Shown here: positions 46,366 to 56,715 of the stretch, one piece after another | Position numbering within the stretch: the stretch's first letter is position 1 | Layout: every line of letters starts with the position of its first letter | Assembly: GCF_029945535.1 (NCBI RefSeq) | Contig: NZ_JAQSCU010000010.1 | Coordinates: 133,290-197,289, forward strand | Source of the DNA: Methylotenera sp. | GTDB lineage: Bacteria > Pseudomonadota > Gammaproteobacteria > Burkholderiales > Methylophilaceae | Length of the DNA stretch: 64,000 bases | Direction of reading: 5' to 3' | The notes under the pieces: model-generated | The model's input: the letters and a program-made list of their open reading frames with translations, nothing else | Databases searched by the model: none | What the model was told of the DNA's origin: nothing | Position numbers and translations under genes: made by a program

Positions 46366-47220
46366 CTAGGTGTTAAGTAGATTAGCTACACCATCTAAGC
46401 CCACATGATTTAGTGCATAAGTGGCTTGCGCTTGTACGATAGGCTTCGCATGGTAAGCAATGCCAATACCTGCTGCAGACATCATTTTAAGGTCGTTGGC
46501 GCCATCGCCAATGGCAATGGTTTGCGCTGTGCTTAAGCCTAACTTCTCACGTAATTTAATTAACTCGTCGGCTTTGACTTGAGCATCTACAATATTACCT
46601 AATACTTTGCCCGTCAATTTTCCGTCTATAATTTCTAGCGTGTTTGAAACGGCATAATCTAACTTCAGCATTTCTTTCACACGTTCAGCAAAGAACGTGA
46701 ATCCGCCAGAAACCAGTAAAGTAGTGATGTTATTTGCCTTACATGTGGCTATCCATTCAAGGGCACCAGGGTTCAACTTCAGGCGCTCATTCAATACGCG
46801 CATTAAATCAGACTCCTGCAAGCCTTTAAGTAAGGTCACGCGTTCACGCAAACTTTGTGCGAAGTCTAGTTCACCTTGCATTGCACGTTCTGTAATCGCC
46901 GCGATTTGCGGTTTGATACCGACCATATCGGCAATTTCATCGATACACTCAATACTAATCAGCGTGGAATCCATGTCCATGACGCACAAGCCATAATTTT
47001 TAAGTAGTTGCTTGTCTTCAACATACGCGAAGTCAATTTTCTGTTGCGCACAAAACTGCTGTACGGCTTCGTTAGGCGTGTTCTGGTTGGCAAGATAATA
47101 AGCATGTTCCGCAATTTGAGTGAATTGAACACTGGTAGCGCACAATTGGTGTATATGCGCCAAATGTGAAAAAGTGATGGTAGAACCTTGGCTTGGAGAA
47201 GCTTGAATAACGAGGCGCAT
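46366..47220 (-). CDS. serB: Phosphoserine phosphatase
   Basis: A 284-residue HAD enzyme making serine from phosphoserine. After an N-terminal regulatory part (1-75), the motifs are VMDMDSTLISIECIDE (nucleophile Asp), LLVSGGFTFF, and IGDGANDLKMM. Length is typical of SerB with its N-terminal domain. In a methylotroph using the serine/RuMP side paths this would be biosynthetic. Convergent with the PAP2 gene. Confidence 0.95.
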   Translation of the reverse strand: MRLVIQASPSQGSTITFSHLAHIHQLCATSVQFTQIAEHAYYLANQNTPNEAVQQFCAQQKIDFAYVEDKQLLKNYGLCVMDMDSTLISIECIDEIADMVGIKPQIAAITERAMQGELDFAQSLRERVTLLKGLQESDLMRVLNERLKLNPGALEWIATCKANNITTLLVSGGFTFFAERVKEMLKLDYAVSNTLEIIDGKLTGKVLGNIVDAQVKADELIKLREKLGLSTAQTIAIGDGANDLKMMSAAGIGIAYHAKPIVQAQATYALNHVGLDGVANLLNT

Positions 47221-47363
47221 GGCTTAAAAATTTTGTTAAAAAAGTGATTATACACTTGGCACCTATTTCAAATGACTAAAACACACAGAATATCAAGCCA
47301 ATACTAGCGTATTTAGCTGTTTTGCGCGAAAATGTGCATTACTTTTAATAAGAACATTATTTT

Positions 47364-48524
47364 ATGAATTTGCATGAATATCAGGCCAAAACTTTACTGC
47401 AAAAATACGGCATTCCGGTTCCGCGTGGGCAAGTGGTGACGGTGGCTAAAGACACGGCTGCTGCGACTACAGAAATCACCAGTGATGCATGGGTGGTGAA
47501 AGCGCAGATCCATGCAGGCGGGCGTGGTAAAGCGGGTGGCGTTAAGTTAGTTAAATCAACCACAGAAGCGCAAGCGGTTGTGAGTGAGCTTTTAGGCAAA
47601 ACTTTAGTCACCTACCAAAATGCACCAGATGGCCAACTTGTTAACCAAGTATTGATTGAAGAAACCTTGCCAATCGCGCGCGAGCTTTACTTGTCTATGT
47701 TGGTAGATAGAACTTTAGAGCGGGTTGTGATTATTGCTTCAAGTGCTGGTGGCATGGATATTGAAGAAATCGCGCAAACGAGCCCTGAGAAAATCTTAGA
47801 GGAAGTGTGCGATCCGTTAAATGGCGTTGTGGATTTTCAGGCGCGCAATTTGGCGTTTAAGTTAGATTTAGTTGGTGACCAAATCAGTGCTTTCACTAAA
47901 ATATTAAAAGGCTTGTATCGTTTATTCAAAGAAAACGATTTGGCTTTGCTGGAAATTAACCCATTAGTGGTGACTGCTGAGGGCAAGCTGTTTGCCTTAG
48001 ATTGCAAAATGAGCATTGATGATAATGCCTTGTATCGTCAAAAAGCCTTAGCTGAGCAACGTGACTGGTCGCAGGAAGACAGCAAAGAAGCGGTTGCGCA
48101 TCATGCTGGCTTAAATTATATCGCGCTTAACGGCAATATCGGCTGTATGGTCAATGGTGCAGGGTTGGCCATGGCAACTATGGATTTAATTAAGCTGCAC
48201 GGCGGAACGCCTGCTAACTTCCTCGATGTAGGCGGTGGTGCAACGGCTGAAACTGTAACCAAAGCATTTAAAATCATCTTAGCAGACAATAATGTTAAAG
48301 CCATTTTAGTGAATATTTTCGGTGGCATTATGCGCTGTGACATCATTGCAGAAGGTATTATCACTGCAGTTAAAGATGTTGGTATGCAAATTCCGGTCAT
48401 CGTGCGTTTAGAAGGTACCAATGTGGATTTAGGTAAACAAATGTTGCAAACAAGTGGATTGAATATTATTTCAGCAAATGGTCTGACAGATGCTGCCGTA
48501 CAAGCTGTGAAGGCGGTGGCGTAA
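47364..48524 (+). CDS. sucC: Succinyl-CoA ligase, beta subunit
   Basis: 386 residues: ATP-grasp domain ([44 protein letters not shown]) and the CoA-ligase domain ([34 protein letters not shown]). Very like E. coli SucC rather than malate thiokinase. Its TAA shares a base with the sucD ATG. No 2-oxoglutarate dehydrogenase genes are beside it, whereas many other bacteria place sucAB there. Confidence 0.95.
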   Translation: MNLHEYQAKTLLQKYGIPVPRGQVVTVAKDTAAATTEITSDAWVVKAQIHAGGRGKAGGVKLVKSTTEAQAVVSELLGKTLVTYQNAPDGQLVNQVLIEETLPIARELYLSMLVDRTLERVVIIASSAGGMDIEEIAQTSPEKILEEVCDPLNGVVDFQARNLAFKLDLVGDQISAFTKILKGLYRLFKENDLALLEINPLVVTAEGKLFALDCKMSIDDNALYRQKALAEQRDWSQEDSKEAVAHHAGLNYIALNGNIGCMVNGAGLAMATMDLIKLHGGTPANFLDVGGGATAETVTKAFKIILADNNVKAILVNIFGGIMRCDIIAEGIITAVKDVGMQIPVIVRLEGTNVDLGKQMLQTSGLNIISANGLTDAAVQAVKAVA

Positions 48525-49405
48525 TGAGTATTTTAGTCAACAAAAGCACCAAAGTACTATGCCAAGGTTTTACAGGCAAACAAGGGTCATTCCATTCGGA
48601 ACAAGCGCTTGCTTATGGTACAAAAATGGTTGGTGGCGTTACGCCGGGTAAAGGTGGAATGTCTCATCTAGGTTTACCTGTATTTAATACTATGCGTGAT
48701 GCCGTGCGTACCACTGGCGCAACCGCAAGTGTGATTTATGTACCGCCAGCTTTTGCTGCAGATTCAATTTTAGAAGCTTGTGATGCAGGCATAGATTTAA
48801 TTATTTGCATCACGGAAGGCATTCCTGTGTTGGATATGCTCAATGTAAAAGCGGCTTTAAAAGCCAATGGAACCAAATTAATCGGCCCTAATTGCCCAGG
48901 TGTCATTACGCCAGATGAATGCAAAATCGGCATTATGCCTGGCAGTATTCATATGCGCGGTAAAATTGGTATTGTTTCTCGCTCTGGTACACTCACATAT
49001 GAAGCAGTACATCAAACTACTGCACTCAATTTAGGTCAAAGTACTTGCGTGGGCATTGGCGGCGATCCAATTAAAGGGCTTAATTTTATTGAGTGCTTAC
49101 AAATGTTTGAAGCTGACAGCGAAACCGAAGCGATTATTATGGTTGGTGAAATCGGCGGCTCAGACGAAGAAGCTGCAGCAGAATATATTAAAAGCCATGT
49201 GACTAAGCCAGTTGCAGCCTACATCGCAGGGCAAACGGCACCTGCAGGCAAGCGGATGGGGCATGCTGGAGCGATTATCTCAGGTGGTAGCGGTAAAGCG
49301 GTTGATAAGATTCGCGCGCTTGAATTGGCTGGCGCAGTAGTGGCCAGTTCACCGGCAGGTTTGGGTGAGGCTGTGTTAGCTGCTATTCACAACAAAAATG
49401 CTTAA
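48524..49405 (+). CDS. sucD: Succinyl-CoA ligase, alpha subunit
   Basis: 293 residues: CoA-binding Rossmann fold ([22 protein letters not shown]), [26 protein letters not shown], and the phospho-His in [13 protein letters not shown]. It forms the alpha-beta pair with SucC, overlapping by one base. In Methylophilaceae, where the oxidative cycle is usually incomplete, it would supply succinyl-CoA for biosynthesis; that is inference. Confidence 0.95.
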   Translation: MSILVNKSTKVLCQGFTGKQGSFHSEQALAYGTKMVGGVTPGKGGMSHLGLPVFNTMRDAVRTTGATASVIYVPPAFAADSILEACDAGIDLIICITEGIPVLDMLNVKAALKANGTKLIGPNCPGVITPDECKIGIMPGSIHMRGKIGIVSRSGTLTYEAVHQTTALNLGQSTCVGIGGDPIKGLNFIECLQMFEADSETEAIIMVGEIGGSDEEAAAEYIKSHVTKPVAAYIAGQTAPAGKRMGHAGAIISGGSGKAVDKIRALELAGAVVASSPAGLGEAVLAAIHNKNA

Positions 49406-49449
49406 TTTCTAGCTTATTGAATTACAGGGAACCAATCTTTAAAGATTAT

Positions 49450-50403
49450 ATGCACACTACATTTAAACATTTGTTTGCGGTTTTATTCCTCACTTTCACT
49501 TCGGTGTTGCCTGTCCATGCAGCAGAAGAGATTTCATATCTTCTCACCGCAGCCTCTAAGGGCGATGTTGCTACGGTGAACGCAATGTTAGCTAGCGGCG
49601 CGGATGCTAACGCAAAGGATGAGGATGGCGTAACGGCTTTAATGTACGCTGTTCGTAAAGATAAAGCTGATGTCGTAGCTGCGCTAATCAGCAAGGGTGC
49701 AGATGTTAATGCTAAAGATAAGGGCGGTTGGACGCCATTGATGTACGCCGCTAAAAAGAATCACTTCATCACGGCAGAAGTGCTGTTAAAGAATAGCGCT
49801 GATGCTAAAGTCCGTGACTCAGCAGGTTGGAGTGCATTTGGTATTGCAGCTGTGTCGGGATTTTCAGATACAGTGAGTACTTTGCTAAAGCACGGTGTAG
49901 ATGCAAATACCAAGAGTGATGACGGTAAAACGGTGTTGATGCACGCAGCTAAAAGCGGCGATATTCCAACGATTACTGCGCTGCTTGATAATAAGGCCGA
50001 TCTTCAGGCGCAGGATAATTTAGGCCTCACCGCGTTGATGGTCGCAGCGCGTCAAGGCCATGCGCCAGCCATTCAGTTATTGGCTAAGCGTGGAGCAAAT
50101 GTGAATCAAAAGGACCTTTCAAAATGGACGGCACTTACTTGGGCTGTAAAAAAATCTCAACTTGAGGCTGCAAAAGTGCTTTTATCCGCGGGTGCTAATG
50201 TGAATAACTTAGACTCAGAAGGTACACCATTGCTGCATATTGCGGTCAGCAATAAGAAGCCTGATATGGTGAAATTGCTTTTAGAAAATAATGCAAAAGT
50301 TAAAGCTAAAGACCAATATGGTTTAACCGCCTTGGTTTATGCGCTTAAAGGACAGAATACAGAGATTGTGGAGTTGATTAAGGGTGCTGGCGGTAGTTAT
50401 TAA
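49450..50403 (+). CDS. Exported ankyrin-repeat protein
   Basis: 317 residues from the ATG at 49450; the upstream TTG at 49417 would spoil the signal peptide (MHTTFKHLFAVLFLTFTSVLPVHA). Eight regular 33-residue ankyrin repeats fill the mature protein (for example DGVTALMYAVRKDKADVVAALISKGADVNAK, cut here to its pattern: TALMYA...GADVN). Expected in the periplasm, where ankyrin proteins can protect or scaffold partners; partner unknown. 45 nt after sucD. Confidence 0.85.
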   Translation: MHTTFKHLFAVLFLTFTSVLPVHAAEEISYLLTAASKGDVATVNAMLASGADANAKDEDGVTALMYAVRKDKADVVAALISKGADVNAKDKGGWTPLMYAAKKNHFITAEVLLKNSADAKVRDSAGWSAFGIAAVSGFSDTVSTLLKHGVDANTKSDDGKTVLMHAAKSGDIPTITALLDNKADLQAQDNLGLTALMVAARQGHAPAIQLLAKRGANVNQKDLSKWTALTWAVKKSQLEAAKVLLSAGANVNNLDSEGTPLLHIAVSNKKPDMVKLLLENNAKVKAKDQYGLTALVYALKGQNTEIVELIKGAGGSY

Positions 50404-50484
50404 TGACACTCAGTTAGTTTGTTTTTTGCTTAGATTTACTTTTACTTTGATTTACCTCTAAAAAAGAAGAATAACAATTACATA

Positions 50485-52098
50485 ATGAAAATCGCCATCG
50501 CACAAATGAATTGTTTAGTGGGTGATATTGCGGGCAATGTAGCTAAAATAATAGCTAACGCAGCACTTGCAAAGCAGCATGGCGCTACCTTGATGGTGAC
50601 ACCTGAACTGTCATTGTGTGGATATCCACCAGAAGATTTATTACTTCGTGAAGACTTTCTACAAGCTTGTGATGCCGCTTTAGAAAAGTTAAGCACTGCG
50701 TTAGCTGATATTACTGTGATTGTTGGGCATCCGCGTCAAGTGGGTGACGAATGCTTTAATGCGGCATCAGTACTGAAAGATGGCAAGGTCTTTGCAGCAT
50801 ACTATAAGCATGCCTTACCTAATTACAGTGTGTTTGACGAAAAACGCTATTTTACTGCTGGCGGAGAGCCTCTAGTTTTTGAGCATTGTGGTGTGCAGAT
50901 TGGCGTGTTGATTTGTGCCGATGTATGGGAGCCAAATCCAGCAGCATTAGCTAAAGCTGCTGGTGCTGAAGTACTGATCGCCTTGAATGCGTCACCATTT
51001 CATATGGAAAAGCAGTCGACGCGCTTAGAGATTCTGCGCGAACGTGTATATGAAACTGATTTGGCGATTATTTATGCCAACATGGTGGGCGGGCAAGACG
51101 AATTGGTATTTGATGGCGCGTCATTTGTATTAAATTCAGAGGGTGATTTAACCCAACAGTTGCCAGCTTTTGATGCTGCATTAGAAATAGTCGAGTTTAA
51201 TGGATTACAGCCAATCGCAGCTGCCGTTACACCGCAGCTGTCGATAGAAGCCTCTGTGTATACTGCTTTAAAACTAGGTTTACAGGATTATGTGCGCAAA
51301 AATGGTTTTCCTGGGGTTGTGCTAGGTTTATCTGGAGGAGTTGATTCTGCGCTCACAATGGCAATTGCAGTAGACGCGCTGGGTGCTGAAAACGTGCAAG
51401 CGGTTATGATGCCATCAGAGTTTACTGCAGACATCAGCGTGAGTGACGCCGCTGAAATGGCTAAGCTACTTGGCGTGAAGTACAGCCAAATGCCAATTGC
51501 TAATCTTTACGAGGGTTTTAGGGTGGCGCTTGCTGACGAGTTTAAAGGTTTGCCTTTTGATACCACAGAAGAAAACTTGCAAGCACGCATTCGCGGTATG
51601 TTATTGATGGCAATATCGAATAAATTTGGCAGTATCGTTGTAACTACCGGCAACAAAAGTGAAACAGCCGTTGGCTACTGTACGCTCTACGGCGATATGG
51701 CTGGCGGCTTTGCCTTATTAAAAGATGTGCCAAAAACGTTGGTCTACAGGCTTTGTAATTATCGCAATAGTTTATCAAGAGCCATTCCTGAGCGCATCAT
51801 CACACGCCCACCGTCTGCCGAGTTACGTGCTAACCAATTAGATCAAGACAGCTTGCCGCCGTATGACGTGCTAGATGTCATTATTGAAGCCTATGTGGAA
51901 GACAACTTAAGTGCTAAAGATATTATTGCAATGGGTTATTCGTCGACAGATGTGAACCGTGTGATTACGCTGATAGATAGAAATGAGTATAAACGCCGGC
52001 AATCTCCAGTAGGCGTTCGCATTACGCATCGCGGTTTTGGAAAAGATAGGCGTCATCCGATAACAGTGAAGTTAGATTTTGATATACACTTGAACTAA
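50485..52098 (+). CDS. nadE: Glutamine-dependent NAD+ synthetase
   Basis: A 537-residue two-domain enzyme. The N-terminal nitrilase-type glutaminase has Glu in TPELSLCGYPPEDLL, Lys in YYKHALPNY and nucleophile Cys in LICADVWEP. The C-terminal synthetase has the P-loop LSGGVDSALT, NLQARIRGMLLM and TGNKSETAVGYCTLYGD. It amidates deamido-NAD. Followed by glnB, a neighbourhood common in betaproteobacteria. Confidence 0.96.
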   Translation: MKIAIAQMNCLVGDIAGNVAKIIANAALAKQHGATLMVTPELSLCGYPPEDLLLREDFLQACDAALEKLSTALADITVIVGHPRQVGDECFNAASVLKDGKVFAAYYKHALPNYSVFDEKRYFTAGGEPLVFEHCGVQIGVLICADVWEPNPAALAKAAGAEVLIALNASPFHMEKQSTRLEILRERVYETDLAIIYANMVGGQDELVFDGASFVLNSEGDLTQQLPAFDAALEIVEFNGLQPIAAAVTPQLSIEASVYTALKLGLQDYVRKNGFPGVVLGLSGGVDSALTMAIAVDALGAENVQAVMMPSEFTADISVSDAAEMAKLLGVKYSQMPIANLYEGFRVALADEFKGLPFDTTEENLQARIRGMLLMAISNKFGSIVVTTGNKSETAVGYCTLYGDMAGGFALLKDVPKTLVYRLCNYRNSLSRAIPERIITRPPSAELRANQLDQDSLPPYDVLDVIIEAYVEDNLSAKDIIAMGYSSTDVNRVITLIDRNEYKRRQSPVGVRITHRGFGKDRRHPITVKLDFDIHLN

Positions 52099-52133
52099 TT
52101 ATAAAAATAAATTTAATGATTAAATTAAGTTAA

Positions 52134-52502
<369 letters not shown>

Positions 52503-52510
52503 ATGCTGTT

Positions 52511-52538
52511 GGTAGGAGCGGCGTTCGTCACTCCTACC
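52511..52538 (+). terminator. Hairpin after glnB
   Basis: GGTAGGAG (52511-52518) pairs with CTCCTACC (52531-52538) around a 12-nt loop. The T-run is poor (TTGTTAG), so termination may be weak. Confidence 0.5.
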
Positions 52539-52556
52539 TTGTTAGCTTAAGCCATC

Positions 52557-52898
52557 ATGCCTACTATTCTCAAAACCATCCTCTTACTCACCATTTCGAA
52601 CGTATTCATGTCATTTGCATGGTACGCACACCTGAAAAACCTTAGTCAGAAACCTTGGATTATCGCCGCACTCATTAGCTGGGGCATTGCAATTATGGAG
52701 TATATGTTCCAAGTGCCGGCAAACCGCCTAGGTTTCACGATAATGTCTCTTGGGCAATTAAAAATATTACAAGAAGTGATTACCTTGTCAGTGTTTGTAC
52801 CATTTGCTGTGCTCTATATGCATCAGCCACTCAAGCTAGATTTTTTGTGGGCGGGAGTGTGTTTGATGGGTGCAGTTTATTTTATGTTTAGAACATAA
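52557..52898 (+). CDS. DUF486 (DMT-like) membrane protein
   Basis: 113 residues with four membrane segments; MEYMFQVPANRLGF and SLGQLKILQEVITL are hallmarks of the DUF486 family, related to small multidrug transporters. Substrate unknown. It is 55 nt after glnB, with a hairpin between. Confidence 0.88.
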   Translation: MPTILKTILLLTISNVFMSFAWYAHLKNLSQKPWIIAALISWGIAIMEYMFQVPANRLGFTIMSLGQLKILQEVITLSVFVPFAVLYMHQPLKLDFLWAGVCLMGAVYFMFRT

Positions 52899-52963
52899 CC
52901 GCTATTTGATTCACTATAAATACTTTGCGCGTATTCCGATTTTAGATTTCATTTGCGACATTT

Positions 52964-55363
52964 TTACTCATCATTACTTAATCGGGTTTCTTTATATATA
53001 GAGCTGCTGTCCCAAAGACTTATCCAGCTAGCAAAGTCATTGGCAGGCATGGGTTTAGACATATAGTAACCTTGGCCAGAATCACAGCCCATTTTTCTTA
53101 ATAGATCCCAAACAATCTGATTTTCAATGCCTTCCGCAACGACTTTAAGCCCTAAGTTGTGTCCTAAATCAATCGTTGATTGAACAATTTTCTTATCGCT
53201 TTCATCCTGCTCCATTTTTAGAATAAATGATTTATCAATTTTTAACTCATTAACAGGCAGGCGTTTTAAATATGCCAAAGATGAGTACCCAGTACCAAAG
53301 TCATCAATCGACAATTTAATATTCATGCTGGAAAGTTTGTCCAGTGTGGCAAGGGCCCGCACAGGGTCGTCCATGATGCTGCTTTCAGTAATTTCTAGTG
53401 ATAATGAGCTGTCATCAATGTGGTATGTTTTGAATATGGCATTAATTTTTTCCGGTAATTCTTGGTCGATTAAATCCCTGGTGGAGATATTCACCGCAAT
53501 AGGATAATGCAAGTTCATGGTATTCCAGATTTGGCTATATCTTGCTGCTTCGTTAAGCATCCACTGACTAATCAGTTGTATGTAGCCAGTTTGCTCAGCA
53601 AAAGGGATGAACTGGTCTGGGAAAATAAATCCTTTTTCAGGATGTTTCCATCTGACTAATGCCTCTAATGAAGTGAGTTTGCTAGAGGCAATATCAATCT
53701 TAGGTTGAACATACATGATGAGTTGATTGCCAGCAATCGCATTTTTCAGTTCAGATGCCATTGATAAGTTTGTTGAGCTGTTCAAATCATAGCTTTTATC
53801 AAAAACAGTAGTTCCAACTCGACTTGCTTTAGCTGCATGCATGGCCATTTCAGCTCTTGTAAGAAGCTGAGCTTCATTTTTAGCATGCTTAGGGTATGTA
53901 GCGATGCCGATGCTCGCACTGACATCAACAGACTGCATACTGATTAAGATTGGGCTCTCAAAACTTTTAGATAAGTCTTCAGCTAAGCTCAAGCCAAATT
54001 CAGAAGTGGTATCAGACAGTATCATCGCGAATTGAACGCCAGCAATACGCGCTACAAAATCTTGTTCTCTAGCCGTCGCTTTAATCTTTTGTGCGACTAC
54101 ACGCAAAATCTCATCGCCGGCATCATGACCTAGAATATTGTTGATTTGCTTGAAGCGGTTTAAGTTTAGAATAAATATAGTCAATTGCTGCTTAGTGACT
54201 TCAGCCTCTTCTAATGCTTTATTCAATTTCAGCATGAACGATGTTCTATTCGGTAAGTGTGTCAGTTCATCGAAGTAAGCTAGCCTTGAAATACTTTTCT
54301 CTCTCGTTGAAATGGCTTCGCTCATGCTACTAAAGCTGCGACTAAGCTCACCAAGCTCATCTTTTCTATCTGTTGAAATGGAAACTTCGTAGTTACCTTT
54401 TTCAAGGCTTTTGGCTACTTGCACTAGGTCTGTAATGGGCTTGGTAATGAATTTTGAAACGTAATGAATGCTGATTGCAAATATGAATGCACCAAAAATT
54501 GTCAAAATTAACAAGGTAAGCTGTAGGTTTTTGTAGGGCGCAGTTGCTTCGTCGATAGAGCGTTGTAATACGGCGTATAGCACCTGATTTGGGCTGTTTA
54601 AAATAGATACATAACGAGAGCCAAATGAAATGCCATCAATATCGATTTCTCGATTCATTGTTTTCGTATTAATCAGGTTAGAGGGCTGCGTCATAATGTT
54701 GTTAGTTGAAGAGCCCGTTAACGTCGATGCGGTTAATGACCAATTCGCATGATTTGCCTTGCTCACGAATGTGACTTCAAGATTACTTAATTTATGTAAT
54801 TTTTTAGCTAATATGTTATCTACTTTGAAGCCCATGATTACCCAGCCTATGGTTAATGGCGCTTTAACTGGCACGGCAACAAGTTGGTATGGTTCGTTAT
54901 TAAAAATGGCAACACTTTTAAAGTTGCCTGATTCCTGAGCGTTGTCTACAAGTGTTTTAACTGCAAATTTAACATCACCATAAATTTTTTCACCTGAAAT
55001 TAATTGATGATCATCCGCTGTTGTGTAAAATTTGGTTGAGGTATAAAAGACTGAGATGTTAGCGCCAAGGCGTTTTTGTTGATTATTAAGCGCAGATAGC
55101 ATTGTTTCATCGTCATTGGATGCAATAGCCTGCCTAAATCCATAATCAATAGCAAGAATTCGTGCACCTTGACTTAAGCTCTCAGAGTTTTGATCTAGTA
55201 GGCTCAAAAATATTTTTTCACCCAGCACCAACTGTTCGTTCACCGACGCACGAGCATTTTTCTCAATACTCAATCTAATGGCAATAGATCCTAAAATCTG
55301 AATGCTAAGAATGAGCACTAGAAATATGAAAGTTATTCTTGTATTTAGACTTTTAAATTTCAT
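52964..55363 (-). CDS. Periplasmic-sensor GGDEF-EAL protein, probable c-di-GMP phosphodiesterase
   Basis: 799 residues: one membrane segment (about 10-30), a double-cache-like periplasmic sensor (about 35-280), a second segment (about 283-305), HAMP, GGDEF (about 365-520) and EAL (about 545-785). The GGDEF signature near 441 is AGVQF, so cyclase activity should be lost. EAL keeps EALVRW, NISTRDL, LEITESSIM, DDFGTGYSSLAYLKRL and EGIEN, so hydrolysis of c-di-GMP is likely. Third gene of a run after a haem lipoprotein and a cupredoxin (gaps 23 and 33 nt), which suggests the sensor responds to a redox or NO-type signal. Confidence 0.9.
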   Translation of the reverse strand: MKFKSLNTRITFIFLVLILSIQILGSIAIRLSIEKNARASVNEQLVLGEKIFLSLLDQNSESLSQGARILAIDYGFRQAIASNDDETMLSALNNQQKRLGANISVFYTSTKFYTTADDHQLISGEKIYGDVKFAVKTLVDNAQESGNFKSVAIFNNEPYQLVAVPVKAPLTIGWVIMGFKVDNILAKKLHKLSNLEVTFVSKANHANWSLTASTLTGSSTNNIMTQPSNLINTKTMNREIDIDGISFGSRYVSILNSPNQVLYAVLQRSIDEATAPYKNLQLTLLILTIFGAFIFAISIHYVSKFITKPITDLVQVAKSLEKGNYEVSISTDRKDELGELSRSFSSMSEAISTREKSISRLAYFDELTHLPNRTSFMLKLNKALEEAEVTKQQLTIFILNLNRFKQINNILGHDAGDEILRVVAQKIKATAREQDFVARIAGVQFAMILSDTTSEFGLSLAEDLSKSFESPILISMQSVDVSASIGIATYPKHAKNEAQLLTRAEMAMHAAKASRVGTTVFDKSYDLNSSTNLSMASELKNAIAGNQLIMYVQPKIDIASSKLTSLEALVRWKHPEKGFIFPDQFIPFAEQTGYIQLISQWMLNEAARYSQIWNTMNLHYPIAVNISTRDLIDQELPEKINAIFKTYHIDDSSLSLEITESSIMDDPVRALATLDKLSSMNIKLSIDDFGTGYSSLAYLKRLPVNELKIDKSFILKMEQDESDKKIVQSTIDLGHNLGLKVVAEGIENQIVWDLLRKMGCDSGQGYYMSKPMPANDFASWISLWDSSSIYKETRLSNDE

Positions 55364-55396
55364 TAAGTCTTAGGTTTAAATCAATGGCTAACTAAA

Positions 55397-56020
55397 TTAA
55401 ATGGAAGCTTTAATATCAATCACCATTTTGATGGTGCCAGACTCTTTGGTAGATAGTGACTTATCAACAGTCACGTTCTCTTTTCTTAACGCGTAATGCC
55501 ATACTTTCAATAGGTAATCTCCATTAGGAATGTCACTCATTTTGACCTTGCCGCTAGCATCAGTCTTAGCAAAATAAGGCGTATCTACAACGTAAACAAA
55601 TGCAAGCATTTGATCGTGTATATTGCAACCTAGCACTACTGTTCCAGCTTTATCAAACACTACTGGTGTACTTGGTACGCCAGAATATAGTTTTAACTCA
55701 AAAGTTTTCGCAGGTGAGAACGAATAAACATGATGTCTTACGGAGTCTTGGTTTGGGAAAGTGATGCTACTGCCAGCTTGTATGGCTGTCACTAGTGGAA
55801 CAAATGTTTTATTTTTTTGCGCAATAGCTGCTTGGCTTTTTATCATTGGCGGGGTTTTATCTTTAGGTTCCAAATACACCACTGCGTTTTCAACGCTAGC
55901 GCCTGCAATGTCATTCACTTGAACCTCAATTTCTGCAGCTTTTGCATATGAATTTAACATGCATATCAGTATGAAAGAACTAAGAAAATACTGATGCACT
56001 GCATGTTTGAGAGACGTCAT
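55397..56020 (-). CDS. Amicyanin-like cupredoxin (methylamine utilisation type)
   Basis: A 207-residue exported protein: signal peptide ending near SYAKA, a cupredoxin fold with His in SVRHHVYSF and the copper loop GCNIHDQM, i.e. CxxHxxM as in amicyanin, then a carboxypeptidase-regulatory-like beta domain (DASGKVKMSDIPNGDYLLKVWH, about 155-190). Often annotated as methylamine utilisation protein, but no mau genes are near. Electron carrier or copper sensor in the periplasm. Between the haemoglobin and the EAL gene. Confidence 0.82.
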   Translation of the reverse strand: MTSLKHAVHQYFLSSFILICMLNSYAKAAEIEVQVNDIAGASVENAVVYLEPKDKTPPMIKSQAAIAQKNKTFVPLVTAIQAGSSITFPNQDSVRHHVYSFSPAKTFELKLYSGVPSTPVVFDKAGTVVLGCNIHDQMLAFVYVVDTPYFAKTDASGKVKMSDIPNGDYLLKVWHYALRKENVTVDKSLSTKESGTIKMVIDIKASI

Positions 56021-56043
56021 AAAGAGTTATCCTAAAATTATGT

Positions 56044-56520
56044 TTATTGAATAGTGACAATATCGCGCTTCATTGGTGCCAGAATTTTCAGAAGCTCATT
56101 TTTCTCGCGGGTATTGGTGTGCCTACTGAGAGATTCTCGGAATACTGAAACAAACAACTCAAATTCTGCGGTTGATATTTTTGCGTCTTTATGCGAATTT
56201 AGCATTGTTTCGCCATCGTATTCACAACCACCACCAGTCAATTTGCAAATTTGACTGACAACGCTCTCTTTAAGTTTCGGCAGTTTTATGTCTTTAAATG
56301 ATCGTGATGTTTTTGGGTTGCTTGAAACTTCGTCGATAGTTTCAGATACAATTATCTTAATAACTGGTAATCCGCCCATTCTATTAAATAGACTGTCCTG
56401 CGCATTGGTCTTTGGCGGCTCTGAGCTATTAGATTTTGTCGCTAATTGAGAACATCCCAATAAACTAATGAGTGCGCAAAAAGCGATCGTAAAAAATTTA
56501 AGTGTTATCAGTTTCATCAT
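56044..56520 (-). CDS. Lipoprotein with group I truncated haemoglobin domain
   Basis: 158 residues: lipobox ISLLGC, a polar linker, then a truncated globin (LFNRMGGLPVIKIIVSETIDEV ... TGGGCEYDGETMLNSHKDAKIS). The His in NSHKD fits the proximal F8 haem ligand. The B10 Tyr usual in group I globins is not evident, and CEYDG adds a Cys. Haem binding is therefore likely but its distal pocket is unusual. Membrane anchoring outside the cytoplasm is rare for this family. First gene of the run with the cupredoxin and EAL genes. Confidence 0.75.
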   Translation of the reverse strand: MMKLITLKFFTIAFCALISLLGCSQLATKSNSSEPPKTNAQDSLFNRMGGLPVIKIIVSETIDEVSSNPKTSRSFKDIKLPKLKESVVSQICKLTGGGCEYDGETMLNSHKDAKISTAEFELFVSVFRESLSRHTNTREKNELLKILAPMKRDIVTIQ

Positions 56521-56715
56521 CAGTTACAAAAAAATAAACAACTCTCATTATATTGATTATTGGTGAAGTTGAAATGGCGAATAAGGCTAAGAATTACTAG
56601 CTAATCTGTTATTCAACCTGGCATTACAACTTGTAAAATTTTAACTAATGAAGTGGTCTAACAATAAACTATTTTTAGACTACAAATTCAACTTATTTAA
56701 GAAGTACTTCTGCAC

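Noticed and set aside
47364-49405. Malate thiokinase (mtkAB) of the serine cycle
   Set aside because: The beta subunit follows SucC more closely, and no serine-cycle genes are near.
55397-56020. True methylamine dehydrogenase accessory protein
   Set aside because: No mau genes nearby; the annotation rests only on cupredoxin similarity.
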